A stretch of 47,184 bases of DNA from Chloroflexota bacterium (GTDB lineage Bacteria; Chloroflexota; Anaerolineae; Aggregatilineales; Phototrophicaceae). A program made the position numbers and the translations under genes. Location: assembly GCA_023430545.1 (NCBI GenBank), contig JAEZAF010000195.1:1-47184 (forward strand), read 5' to 3'. The notes under the pieces were generated by a model. The model made no database searches. It worked only from the letters and a program-made list of their open reading frames with translations, and had not been told where the DNA came from. Shown here piece after piece: positions 40,838 to 47,184 of this stretch (positions are counted from its first letter, which is position 1; each line of letters opens with the position of its first letter).

Positions 40838-42244
40838 ATGCTGAAGTTCAGAAATATCGCTCTCATTTTCGTCCTCGCCCTGTTCACCATCAGCGGTGTG
40901 CTGGCCCAGGATGCGACTGAAGAAGCTGTAACATCAGACACGGCAGCAGCAGGCACTATTGCAGAAATCGCAGCCGCTAATCCCGAACTTTCCAAATTGG
41001 TAGAACTGCTGGAAGCCGCTGGACTGACCGAAGCCCTGAACACCACCGACGCCCAGTACACGGTGTTTGCCCCCACCAACGAAGCCTTCGCCGCTTTCCC
41101 GCAGTATGCCCTTGATTATCTCTCCGCCAACCCGGAACTGCTGACCAGCGTCCTGAACTACCACGTGGTCGAAGGCGCAGTGCTCTCCACCGATGTCACT
41201 GAAAGCACCACCGCAGCAACCACCGCAGGCAGCGATCTGGCTCTGACGGTCACCAGCAGCGGCCTGAAAGTCGATGCCGCCAACGTCGTCACCGCCGATG
41301 TGCAGGCGTCCAACGGTGTGGTCCATGTGATCGACTCCGTACTCGTCCCGGCAGTGGCAGAACTGCCCGCAGTGGACGCCCTGTCGGTCACTGGCGACAT
41401 CGTTGCCGCCGGAAGCTCGACGGTTTATCCCCTCACCCAGCGCATTGCTGACGAATTCATCGCTGAAGGTTACAGCGGCAACATCACCGTTGAAAGCATC
41501 GGGACCGGTGGCGGCGGTGAGCGCTTCTGCGTGAACGTCGAAACCGATGTCTGGAATGCCAGCCGCCCCGCCAAAGCCGAAGAAGCCGAATCCTGCGCGG
41601 CCAATGGTCTCGAACTGGTTGAATTCGTCGTCGCGACCGACGCGCTGGCCGTGGTTGTCAGCAGCACCAATGACTTCGTCGAAAACCTGACCTTCGAACA
41701 GCTTACCCGGATCTACTCCGGCGAGGCCGCCACCTGGGATCAAATCGACCCGAGCTTCCCGGCAGAAACCATCCAGCTTTACAGTCCCGGCACCGACAGC
41801 GGCACCTATGACTACTTCGTGGAAGCCGTATTCGACAGCAACGAAGAACCGATCCAGAGCGCGAACGTCAATTTCAGCGAAGATGACAACGTGCTGGTGA
41901 CTGGTGTAGAAGGCAGCCCCTATGCCATTGGTTACTTCGGCTTCGCCTACTTCCAGGAAAATCAGGGGAACCTGCGCGCTGTGAGCATCGAGGGTGTCCA
42001 GCCCAACGAAGAAACCGGTGCCACCGGCGAATACCCGCTGAGCCGCCCGCTGTTCATCTACAGCGCACCCAGCGTGCTGGCCGCCAAGCCGCAGGTCGCA
42101 GCCTACATCAACTACTACCTGCAGACTGCCAATGCCCAGTTGGGTGGTGGTGCAGACCAGATCGGTTACATCCCGGTTGAAGCCTACATCACCAGCAAAA
42201 ATGCCCTGCTCCTGCAGGCAGCGCTGGCCGATGTCGTCCAGTAA
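40838..42244 (+). CDS. pstS: Phosphate-binding protein PstS with N-terminal fasciclin domain
   Basis: The chosen ATG (40838, AAGGAG upstream) gives 468 residues with a signal peptide (cleavage near VLA/Q, residues 23-24). Residues about 40-170 are a fasciclin (FAS1) domain: TIAEIAAANPELSKLVELL, YTVFAPTNEAFAAF, VLNYHVVEGA and VVHVIDSVLVP are its H1, TVFAP and YH motifs. Residues 184-460 are a periplasmic phosphate-binding fold: AGSSTVYPLT (191-200), DVWNASRPAK (237-246) and GTDSGTYDYF (318-327) are the loops that bind phosphate in PstS. The fusion is unusual; FAS1 domains mediate adhesion or matrix binding. pstC follows after 190 nt. No lipobox is seen, so it is secreted or bound through the FAS1 domain or membrane partners. 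Confidence 0.92.
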   Translation: MLKFRNIALIFVLALFTISGVLAQDATEEAVTSDTAAAGTIAEIAAANPELSKLVELLEAAGLTEALNTTDAQYTVFAPTNEAFAAFPQYALDYLSANPELLTSVLNYHVVEGAVLSTDVTESTTAATTAGSDLALTVTSSGLKVDAANVVTADVQASNGVVHVIDSVLVPAVAELPAVDALSVTGDIVAAGSSTVYPLTQRIADEFIAEGYSGNITVESIGTGGGGERFCVNVETDVWNASRPAKAEEAESCAANGLELVEFVVATDALAVVVSSTNDFVENLTFEQLTRIYSGEAATWDQIDPSFPAETIQLYSPGTDSGTYDYFVEAVFDSNEEPIQSANVNFSEDDNVLVTGVEGSPYAIGYFGFAYFQENQGNLRAVSIEGVQPNEETGATGEYPLSRPLFIYSAPSVLAAKPQVAAYINYYLQTANAQLGGGADQIGYIPVEAYITSKNALLLQAALADVVQ

Positions 42245-42274
42245 CCTGAAGTTTCAATGAGGTAAGAACCCGCT

Positions 42275-42309
42275 ACAATGGGGAAGAGAATACTACTCTT
42301 CCCTATTGT
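42275..42309 (+). promoter_or_regulatory. Stable stem-loop between pstS and pstC
   Basis: ACAATGGGGAAGAG (42275-42288) pairs with CTCTTCCCTATTGT (42296-42309) over 14 bp with one G-T pair, around a 7-nt loop. There is no T-tract, so it is likely an mRNA stability or processing element. Such elements between pstS-like and transporter genes often raise binding-protein output relative to permease; that role is inferred. Confidence 0.6.
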
Positions 42310-42434
42310 GCTGATAAGACCCATGCTGTAAAACAGGCTGCAAAAACAGGCACGGTTACAGGCAGCTTTAAAAAGAATAGATTTCTTATCCTTTTACAAG
42401 GTCGCAGTCAACAATAAGGGACCAAACTCAACAC

Positions 42435-43670
42435 ATGGTTGAATCATTCGACTCTGCCGCACAACCTTTTATCAAACAGGAGGTGTATGCAGACACAAAA
42501 TCTACTCACGCACACATTGAAGCATCCCGTCCACTCAATCTGAACTACCGGCTCCGGCTTGGGGAAAATCTCATCCGGGGATTTTTGTTCCTGTGTGCGT
42601 TTGTATCGATCATGACGACGATTGGATTTACGGTCGTCCTCGGCACAGAGGCGACCAAATTCTTCGCAAGCACCGAATGGCTGAACATCAACAAGACCGT
42701 CACAGCCGCAGTGACCACCGATCAGACAGCCCTCACCGTCTCCAGCGGCGGTTCCCAGCTCAGAGAAGGCAGCCTGCTCCGCATCGGTCAGGCCGAGGGC
42801 GAACTGATGCGTATCGTCTCGGTTGTAGAGGGTGAAAATCTGGTTGAGGTCGAACGCGGCGTAGACGGTACCGCTGTCACAGCCCACACCGCCAACAGCC
42901 CGCTGTACGTAGGCGCAGAGGTGACCATCACCGAGTTCCTGACTCGCACCGAATGGGCACCGCAGATTGGCCGCTTCGGTATTCTTCCCCTGCTCAACTC
43001 GACACTGGTCACGTCCGGCATCGCCATGCTGGTCGCCATCCCCTTCGGTTTAGGCTCGGCCATCTATCTCAGTGAATATGCCAGCCGCCGCGTCCGCAAT
43101 ACCCTGAAGCCCATTCTCGAAATTCTGGCCGGTATCCCGACCGTCGTCTATGGCTACTTCGCCCTGACCTTCATGACACCGCTTTTACAATCAGTCTTCG
43201 GCATTCAGGTGCAGGTCTACAACATGCTGTCAGCCGGTATCGTCGTCGGCATTCTGATTATCCCGACCATCAGCTCGATCAGTGAGGACGCGATCAACTC
43301 GGTCCCGCGTGCGCTGCGTGAAGCCTCTTACGGGTTAGGCGCAACCAGGCTGGAGACCATCGTCAAAGTCCTGCTGCCCGCAGCCCTTTCCGGTATTTCG
43401 GCGGCCATCATCCTCGGGATTTCGCGTGCCGTCGGTGAGACCATGATTGTACTGCTGGCGGCGGGTGCGGGGCCGCGTTTTACCTTCAACACCTTTGAAA
43501 GTGCCGAGACTATGGCCGGTCATATCGCACGCATCAGCACCGGTGACATCAGCTACGGCTCGATTGACTATAACAGCGTGTTCGCCGTCGGCCTGACACT
43601 CTTCGTCATGACCCTGATCCTGAACATGATCAGCGCCACCATTACCCGCCGCTTCCGGGAGATCTACTAA
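42435..43670 (+). CDS. pstC: Phosphate ABC transporter permease PstC with an extracytoplasmic insertion
   Basis: The 411-residue permease has a first helix (about 47-70), an inserted segment of roughly 80 residues (about 82-165), then the usual helices with the EAA-type cytoplasmic loop DAINSVPRALREASYGLGAT (285-304). FGILPLLNSTLVTSGIAML (181-199) and IPTVVYGYFAL are PstC signatures. PstC proteins are usually about 300 residues. The insert reads LREGSLLRIGQAEGELMRI and VEVERGVDGTAVTAH, a strand-rich pattern similar to one I associate with phage structural proteins. It lies on the outer face after the first helix. The stop overlaps the pstA start by 1 nt. Confidence 0.93.
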   Translation: MVESFDSAAQPFIKQEVYADTKSTHAHIEASRPLNLNYRLRLGENLIRGFLFLCAFVSIMTTIGFTVVLGTEATKFFASTEWLNINKTVTAAVTTDQTALTVSSGGSQLREGSLLRIGQAEGELMRIVSVVEGENLVEVERGVDGTAVTAHTANSPLYVGAEVTITEFLTRTEWAPQIGRFGILPLLNSTLVTSGIAMLVAIPFGLGSAIYLSEYASRRVRNTLKPILEILAGIPTVVYGYFALTFMTPLLQSVFGIQVQVYNMLSAGIVVGILIIPTISSISEDAINSVPRALREASYGLGATRLETIVKVLLPAALSGISAAIILGISRAVGETMIVLLAAGAGPRFTFNTFESAETMAGHIARISTGDISYGSIDYNSVFAVGLTLFVMTLILNMISATITRRFREIY

Positions 43671-45046
43671 TGTCCGATCAGACCATCACCCGGGGCGCTG
43701 AACTCGTCAGCGAGGCCGATTACCGCGCCCGCATGGGAAAACGCAACCGTCGCGGCAAAGTAGCCGAGACGTTCTTCCTGTTTTCCAATCTCGTCGGTCT
43801 GGCAATTATCGTCATTCTGGTCGGCCATATCCTCAACAATACACTGGGGATGGTCGTCATCAGCAACAAGGTCGAGCCGGCGGCCCTGTCCGCGCAGCCG
43901 CTGGAAACGCTGTCGTCTGATCAGCTCGTGACCATTCTTCAGGAAAACCTCGGCAACCGTGTCAAAGTCATCATCCGTGACCGCATGAGCCAGGTGGACC
44001 CTTCCATCTTCACAACCGTCCCGGTGACCGATGCACTCTTCGGCAGCACCCTGCCAGAAGGTCTGGATCAGGAAACGATCAACGATCTTTCCAGTGAACA
44101 GATCGCCTTCATCCTCACCCACAATCTGGATAGTGGTCAGCTTGTGGACCTCATCACCGAACAGATTGTGCAGCCAACCATCATTGAAAGCTGGCAGTTG
44201 ATCCCGTCGATCTTCAATCGTCAGCAGATCGAGCAGGAAGCAGCCACAAAACACGCCGAAGGTCGTCTCGAATTCAAGTCGTGGGTCAATGCCGACTTCC
44301 TCACCAGCTCCGCCTCCAGCCGTGTCTCCACCACCGGCCTGCGCACCGCCCTGCTCGGTACAGCGTGGATCATGGTCATCACCATTGCCACCTCGCTGAT
44401 TCTCGGTGTCGGCGCAGCCATCTATCTTGAGGAATACTCGCAGGACAGCGCCATTGGCCGCTTCCTTGAGATCAACATCCGCAATCTGGCCGCTATTCCG
44501 TCTGTGATTTACGGGATGCTGGGGCTGGCGATTTTCGTCCGCGTCCTCAGCGAGATCACCAGCGGTCAGGCATTCGGGATGGACAACATCAACAGCCGCA
44601 CCGTGCTTTCCGCCGGATTTACCCTCGCCCTGCTGATTCTGCCCAACCTGATCGTGACCTCGCAGGAAGCGCTGCGGGCCGTGCCGCGCAGCATCCGTGA
44701 GGCGAGCTTTGGACTCGGGGCCACAAGCTGGCAGACCATCTCACGGCAGGTGCTGCCCGCCGCGCTGCCAGGTATTCTGACCGGTGTCATCCTCTCGGTG
44801 TCCCGTGCGGTTGGAGAGACCGCCCCGCTGTTGGTCGTCGGTGCTTCAACCTTTATTGCCATCGATCCTAACGGCCCATTTTCAAAATTCACCGTCGTCC
44901 CGATCCAGATCTTCCAGTGGACAGCCGAACCGGATCAGACCTGGCGTAACGCTGCTGCCGCTGCCATCATCGTGCTGCTGACCGTGATGATCCTCCTGAA
45001 CCTGACCGCTATCGTCCTGCGTAATCGCTTTAGCAAAGAGATATAA
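43670..45046 (+). CDS. pstA: Phosphate ABC transporter permease PstA with a long extracytoplasmic insertion
   Basis: The 458-residue permease has its first helix at about 38-60, then a long extracytoplasmic segment (about 65-222) and the usual five helices (from about 224). The EAA loop EALRAVPRSIREASFGLGAT and the C-terminal permease pattern are typical of PstA, which is usually about 290 residues. The insert contains a twice-repeated motif: LSSDQLVTILQENL (residues 81-94) and LSSEQIAFILTHNL (140-153), so it looks like a duplicated helical unit. The ATG overlaps the pstC stop by 1 nt (TAATG), and pstB follows after 8 nt. Confidence 0.93.
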   Translation: MSDQTITRGAELVSEADYRARMGKRNRRGKVAETFFLFSNLVGLAIIVILVGHILNNTLGMVVISNKVEPAALSAQPLETLSSDQLVTILQENLGNRVKVIIRDRMSQVDPSIFTTVPVTDALFGSTLPEGLDQETINDLSSEQIAFILTHNLDSGQLVDLITEQIVQPTIIESWQLIPSIFNRQQIEQEAATKHAEGRLEFKSWVNADFLTSSASSRVSTTGLRTALLGTAWIMVITIATSLILGVGAAIYLEEYSQDSAIGRFLEINIRNLAAIPSVIYGMLGLAIFVRVLSEITSGQAFGMDNINSRTVLSAGFTLALLILPNLIVTSQEALRAVPRSIREASFGLGATSWQTISRQVLPAALPGILTGVILSVSRAVGETAPLLVVGASTFIAIDPNGPFSKFTVVPIQIFQWTAEPDQTWRNAAAAAIIVLLTVMILLNLTAIVLRNRFSKEI

Positions 45047-45054
45047 CCCAACCT

Positions 45055-45894
45055 ATGACTGCAATGCCTGAAACCAGAGAAGCCGTCAACAAATTCGCCG
45101 GAAACTATATCGTCTCCGCCAATGCCATCTCCATCTACTACGGAAACTTTCGCGCCGTAAACAATGTCACGATGGGCATCGAGTCGAACCGGATTACGGC
45201 GTTCATCGGCCCGTCTGGGTGCGGAAAAAGCACCGTACTGCGCGCCTTTAACCGCATGAACGATCTCATCCCCGGCGCACGCGTCGAAGGGGAGATCATC
45301 TATCGCGGCCAGAATCTCTATGATCGCCATATCGATCCGGTCGAAGTCCGCCGCCGCATTGGGATGGTTTTCCAGAAGCCGAATCCCTTCCCCAAGAGCA
45401 TCTACGACAATGTGGCCTACGGCCCGCGTCTGCTGGGGATACGCAACCGCAGCACACTGGACGAAATCGTGGAAAGCAGCCTCAAGGGTGCCGCCCTGTG
45501 GGATGAAGTTAAAAACGACCTGCGTAAGTCTGGTACGGCCCTTTCCGGCGGACAGCAGCAGCGTCTGTGCATCGCCCGGACAATTGCCGTCAAACCCGAT
45601 GTCATCCTGATGGACGAGCCGTGTTCGGCACTGGACCCGATCGCCACACAGCGCATCGAAGAACTGATGCGCGATTTGCAGCGGGAATTCACGATCATCA
45701 TCGTCACCCACAACATGCAGCAGGCGCAGCGTGTCTCCGACTACACGGCGTTTTTCAACATCCGCAAGCAGGAAACCGAGATCGGCAAGGAAAACCGCTG
45801 GGGCGAGCTGATCGAGTTCGGCGCAACCGACCACCTCTTCAGCAATCCGGCCTTTGAAGAGACCGCCGACTACATCTCTGGCCGTTTCGGTTAA
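45055..45894 (+). CDS. pstB: Phosphate ABC transporter ATP-binding protein
   Basis: The 279-residue ATPase energises phosphate import. It has Walker A GPSGCGKST (residues 52-60), signature LSGGQQQRLCIARTI, Walker B VILMDEPCSALDP with the catalytic glutamate, and the H-loop IVTHNMQQAQRV; PSGCGKST and CSALDP are typical of PstB. It is the last gene of the pst operon: a terminator follows and phoU, phoR and phoB are not in the window. The spacing to pstA is 8 nt. Confidence 0.97.
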   Translation: MTAMPETREAVNKFAGNYIVSANAISIYYGNFRAVNNVTMGIESNRITAFIGPSGCGKSTVLRAFNRMNDLIPGARVEGEIIYRGQNLYDRHIDPVEVRRRIGMVFQKPNPFPKSIYDNVAYGPRLLGIRNRSTLDEIVESSLKGAALWDEVKNDLRKSGTALSGGQQQRLCIARTIAVKPDVILMDEPCSALDPIATQRIEELMRDLQREFTIIIVTHNMQQAQRVSDYTAFFNIRKQETEIGKENRWGELIEFGATDHLFSNPAFEETADYISGRFG

Positions 45895-45938
45895 GCCGCC
45901 ACGTAATCACACATCCGCACATCAGACAGACAACAGAA

Positions 45939-45970
45939 GAGAGCGCAGCCAGTATCGGTTGCGCTCTTTT
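45939..45970 (+). terminator. Intrinsic terminator of the pst operon
   Basis: GAGCGCAGCC and GGTTGCGCTC form a stem (45941-45950 with 45957-45966) around AGTATC, including one G-T pair, followed by TTTT. It lies 45 nt after the pstB stop. Confidence 0.9.
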
Positions 45971-46155
45971 GATTCACCTCAACATCTGCGGCGATTGGTG
46001 GAGATCTGTGTATTCAGATCCCATCGATCCTCTAACGCGATCCCAACCAGCTTTAACCACATTCGAACCAACAGAATACGAACACCCGTGCTACACTGGG
46101 AAAGTCCTGCACCTTAACATCGACACAAAATCCGCACGATACCGCTTCTGCGGAC
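45971..46155. other. Unassigned DNA between pst terminator and repeat elements
   Basis: No gene, repeat or convincing promoter was recognised in this stretch. Confidence 0.4.
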
Positions 46156-46253
46156 TGCTGCACTTTGCAGCAAAATCGTGCTGCAAATCTGCCGCCGCCG
46201 TTCATTTTGAGGGGAAAACCCGTTGTTGCCGCACAAAAATTTTGTGCAGCAAC
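46156..46253. repeat. Paired-hairpin element, copy A, with CATTTTGAGGGGAAAA core
   Basis: A first stem TGCTGCA-CTT-TGCAGCA (46156-46172) is followed by a spacer, a 16-nt core CATTTTGAGGGGAAAA (46203-46218), and a second stem GTTGCCGCACAAAA (46225-46238) pairing with TTTTGTGCAGCAAC (46240-46253) at 13 of 14 positions. Copy B has the same order and the same core with different stem sequences. Confidence 0.7.
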
Positions 46254-46266
46254 TTGTTGCTACAGG

Positions 46267-46302
46267 CAGCAGCAGCAGCAACAAGCAGCAGCAGCAACAA
46301 AC
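46267..46302. repeat. CAG/CAA simple-sequence tract
   Basis: Imperfect GCAGCAGCAGCAACAA units occur twice in a row between copies A and B of the paired-hairpin element. It is a simple repeat without an evident coding role. Confidence 0.7.
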
Positions 46303-46303
46303 A

Positions 46304-46343
46304 GCATCTTGCGGCATCTTGTGGCTCATTGTGGCATCTTGCG
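46304..46343. repeat. Four 10-bp tandem repeats
   Basis: GCATCTTGCG, GCATCTTGTG, GCTCATTGTG and GCATCTTGCG follow one another without gaps. They lead directly into the first stem of copy B. Confidence 0.85.
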
Positions 46344-46429
46344 GCGTAAATGCGCCGCAAATTCCGTCACCGTCGCCCATTTTGAGGGGAAAATAGTGGC
46401 GGTGGCGTAAATTTTTGCGCCGCCGCCAC
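46340..46429. repeat. Paired-hairpin element, copy B, with the same 16-nt core
   Basis: The first stem is TGCGGCG-TAAATG-CGCCGCA (46340-46359). The core CATTTTGAGGGGAAAA is at 46378-46393, and the second stem pairs 46396-46411 with 46414-46429 (16 bp, two G-T pairs). Compared with copy A the stems differ in most positions yet still pair. Confidence 0.7.
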
Positions 46430-46464
46430 CGTCGCTGCTTCAAGGCGTAGGCTTAACTTGGTAT

Positions 46465-46494
46465 GCATGAGGCCGGATTCTTCCGGCCTCATGC
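46465..46494. terminator. Perfect 12-bp stem-loop
   Basis: GCATGAGGCCGG and CCGGCCTCATGC pair perfectly around ATTCTT. There is no T-tract on either side, so it may be a factor-dependent terminator or a processing site rather than an intrinsic one. Confidence 0.5.
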
Positions 46495-46579
46495 GTAGCA
46501 ACTTAAGCAAATTGCAGATTTAAAAACCGGCGTGAATCGGTAAAAACCCATCTCCTAAGCAGCGTAGCAAGTAATGCTG

Positions 46580-46800
46580 CCCTTCGTAAAACCTGTTTTT
46601 CTCCCTTCCCTCGGAGCGAACGACGGATGCGCTTCCCGCCGGTAGCGAGTGGTTAGCATTGCAAGCAATGCCGGGAAGGGCTAGGGATGGGGGGCTTTCT
46701 CTCGCATCAGGAAGGGCCGGAGATAGGAGGTGCTTTGCTGCATCAGCACTCCTTAACTTGCTGCACATGGGGAGCACCTGTGAGTGCTCCCATTGCGGGC
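46580..46800. repeat. Structured G-rich non-coding element
   Basis: Within this stretch, CTTCCCG (46632-46638) pairs with CGGGAAG (46672-46678) around a nested GCATTGC-AA-GCAATGC (46656-46671). A purine-rich GGGAAGGGCTAGGGATGGGG follows, and GGGAGCAC-CTGTGA-GTGCTCCC (46770-46791) forms a further hairpin. Small ORFs that span it are not credible. It resembles interspersed repeats or a structured RNA; neither can be chosen without genome-wide counts. Confidence 0.45.
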
Positions 46801-46870
46801 GTCATCACAGCGGACGTTGCCGGGACTGCACTGTATGGTGTCTGCACCACATAACGTTCCACACCCAGAA

Positions 46871-46883
46871 GAAGGAACTTCCT
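46871..46883. promoter_or_regulatory. 13-bp palindrome AAGGAACTTCCTT
   Basis: A perfect inverted repeat with a single central base lies 150 bp before the last gene, followed by an A/T-rich stretch with TATAAT at about 46908. Two further hairpins (46949-46974 and 46985-47002) lie between it and the start codon. It is a candidate operator; no regulator is known. Confidence 0.35.
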
Positions 46884-47032
46884 TAACGAAACAAAGGTTT
46901 GTATTTATTTATAATCAACAGTATGTGGAATTGCCTGAACGAAGTATGGCCGAGTCTCTCACAGACAGCTCGGCATAAAATCGACAGCCTGCTGTTAGGC
47001 TGCCTGCCACTAGAGCCTGCTGCGGAAAGACC

Positions 47033-47184
47033 ATGAATTTATCTGTGCGCCATGATTCAGTAGAACATTACCTTCAGCGCATCAAAGCCCTCGAAACCGA
47101 ACTCGATGAGATGACCGTCGCGCTGTCGCAGGCATGGGATCAGTTGGTGCCGTTCTTGCAGGACTCACCCGAGCAGACGGCAGC
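47033..47184 (+). CDS. Unknown protein, N-terminal fragment only
   Basis: An ATG at 47033 with GGAAAG upstream opens a frame that runs off the right edge (50 codons visible). The visible part has a basic start and a probable coiled coil or helix (VEHYLQRIKALETELDEMTV), then a segment ending LVPFLQDSPEQTA. Such N-terminal helices occur before GAF, PAS or histidine kinase modules, but nothing downstream can be seen, so no function is assigned. Confidence 0.6.
   Translation, partial: MNLSVRHDSVEHYLQRIKALETELDEMTVALSQAWDQLVPFLQDSPEQTA

Noticed and set aside
40934..41743. 269-residue antisense ORF opposite pstS
   Set aside because: It lies opposite a clear FAS1-PstS frame; glycine-rich composition is an artefact.
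44935..45834. 299-residue antisense ORF opposite pstA/pstB
   Set aside because: It lies opposite PstB, which is unambiguous.
46267..46343. Possible CRISPR-like array
   Set aside because: Units are 10-16 bp without unique spacers; these are simple tandem repeats.
46114..46443. 109-residue ORF on the minus strand
   Set aside because: It runs through simple repeats and the paired-hairpin elements and encodes poly-Cys/poly-Leu, which is typical of spurious ORFs in repeat DNA.
46520..46777. 85-residue ORF on the minus strand
   Set aside because: It spans the structured G-rich element; no domain or ribosome-binding site was found.
46784..46978. 64-residue plus-strand ORF
   Set aside because: It crosses several hairpins and an A/T-rich stretch, with no domain or ribosome-binding site.
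46940..47005. Possible tRNA-like fold before the last gene
   Set aside because: Two separate hairpins are present, but no cloverleaf, T-loop GTTC motif or acceptor stem can be formed.

Overview
The window looks like a chromosomal segment of a free-living bacterium, most likely a member of the Chloroflexota (Anaerolineae-like). This is an inference from gene content: a Gram-positive-style split Wzz/BY-kinase pair, DUF4230, DUF554 and DUF309 proteins, a fasciclin-PstS fusion, an XPB-N-terminal-like helicase-associated protein, a Roadblock-linked chemosensory cluster, and REP-like intergenic hairpins. No lipopolysaccharide genes, rRNA, tRNA, CRISPR, transposase or phage genes were seen. The segment is gene-dense, with tight operons and many 1-30 nt gaps or overlaps.

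Layout. 1-1340 (minus): a truncated secreted beta-propeller-like protein, an unknown protein and a DCC-family thiol oxidoreductase. 1624-3487 (plus): a DUF4230 membrane protein and fabD, separated by structured repeats. 3838-12577 (plus): a cell-surface polysaccharide/glycosylation region with a Wzz-like protein, BY-kinase-like ATPase, methyltransferase, small membrane protein, HAD phosphatase, dTDP-glucose 4,6-dehydratase, DUF554 protein, two GT2 enzymes, RNase HII and a GT4 enzyme. 12675-13642: a small membrane protein and a pseudo-receiver/DUF309 fusion. 13775-17511 (plus): a five-gene chemosensory-like cluster of CheB, a single-domain response regulator, an RsbT-like degenerate ATPase fold, a CheW-like protein and a pseudo-receiver/Roadblock protein. 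It ends at a strong, probably bidirectional terminator. 17565-23956 (minus): two membrane-anchored unknowns, three paralogous membrane-TPR proteins, an unknown protein, AlaX and two GNAT acetyltransferases.

24055-26442 (plus): a large polytopic membrane protein. 26596-28815: galT and galK (Leloir pathway; no galE in the window). 28975-31382 (plus): a small TPR protein, a URO-D-like protein, rsmD and a degenerate ImmA/IrrE-like protein. 31404-34174 (minus): a tRNA nucleotidyltransferase-family enzyme, hpt and an FHA protein. 34393-36402 (minus): the XPB-like protein. 36555-40308 (minus): an asymmetric heterodimeric ABC exporter. 40838-45894 (plus): a complete pstSCAB phosphate uptake operon with unusual extracytoplasmic additions on three of its four subunits. 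45895-47032 is a non-coding stretch of about 1.1 kb full of hairpins and short tandem repeats. A truncated gene starts at 47033.

Most unusual points: (1) a Pst system in which PstS carries an N-terminal fasciclin domain while PstC and PstA carry large loops after their first membrane helix; (2) a chemosensory-like operon whose receivers and ATPase are partly degenerate and which ends in a Roadblock domain; (3) an intergenic element family in which two copies share a 16-nt core but form hairpins with different, still complementary, stems, suggesting selection for structure. All function calls come from reading motifs by eye; no database search was run.
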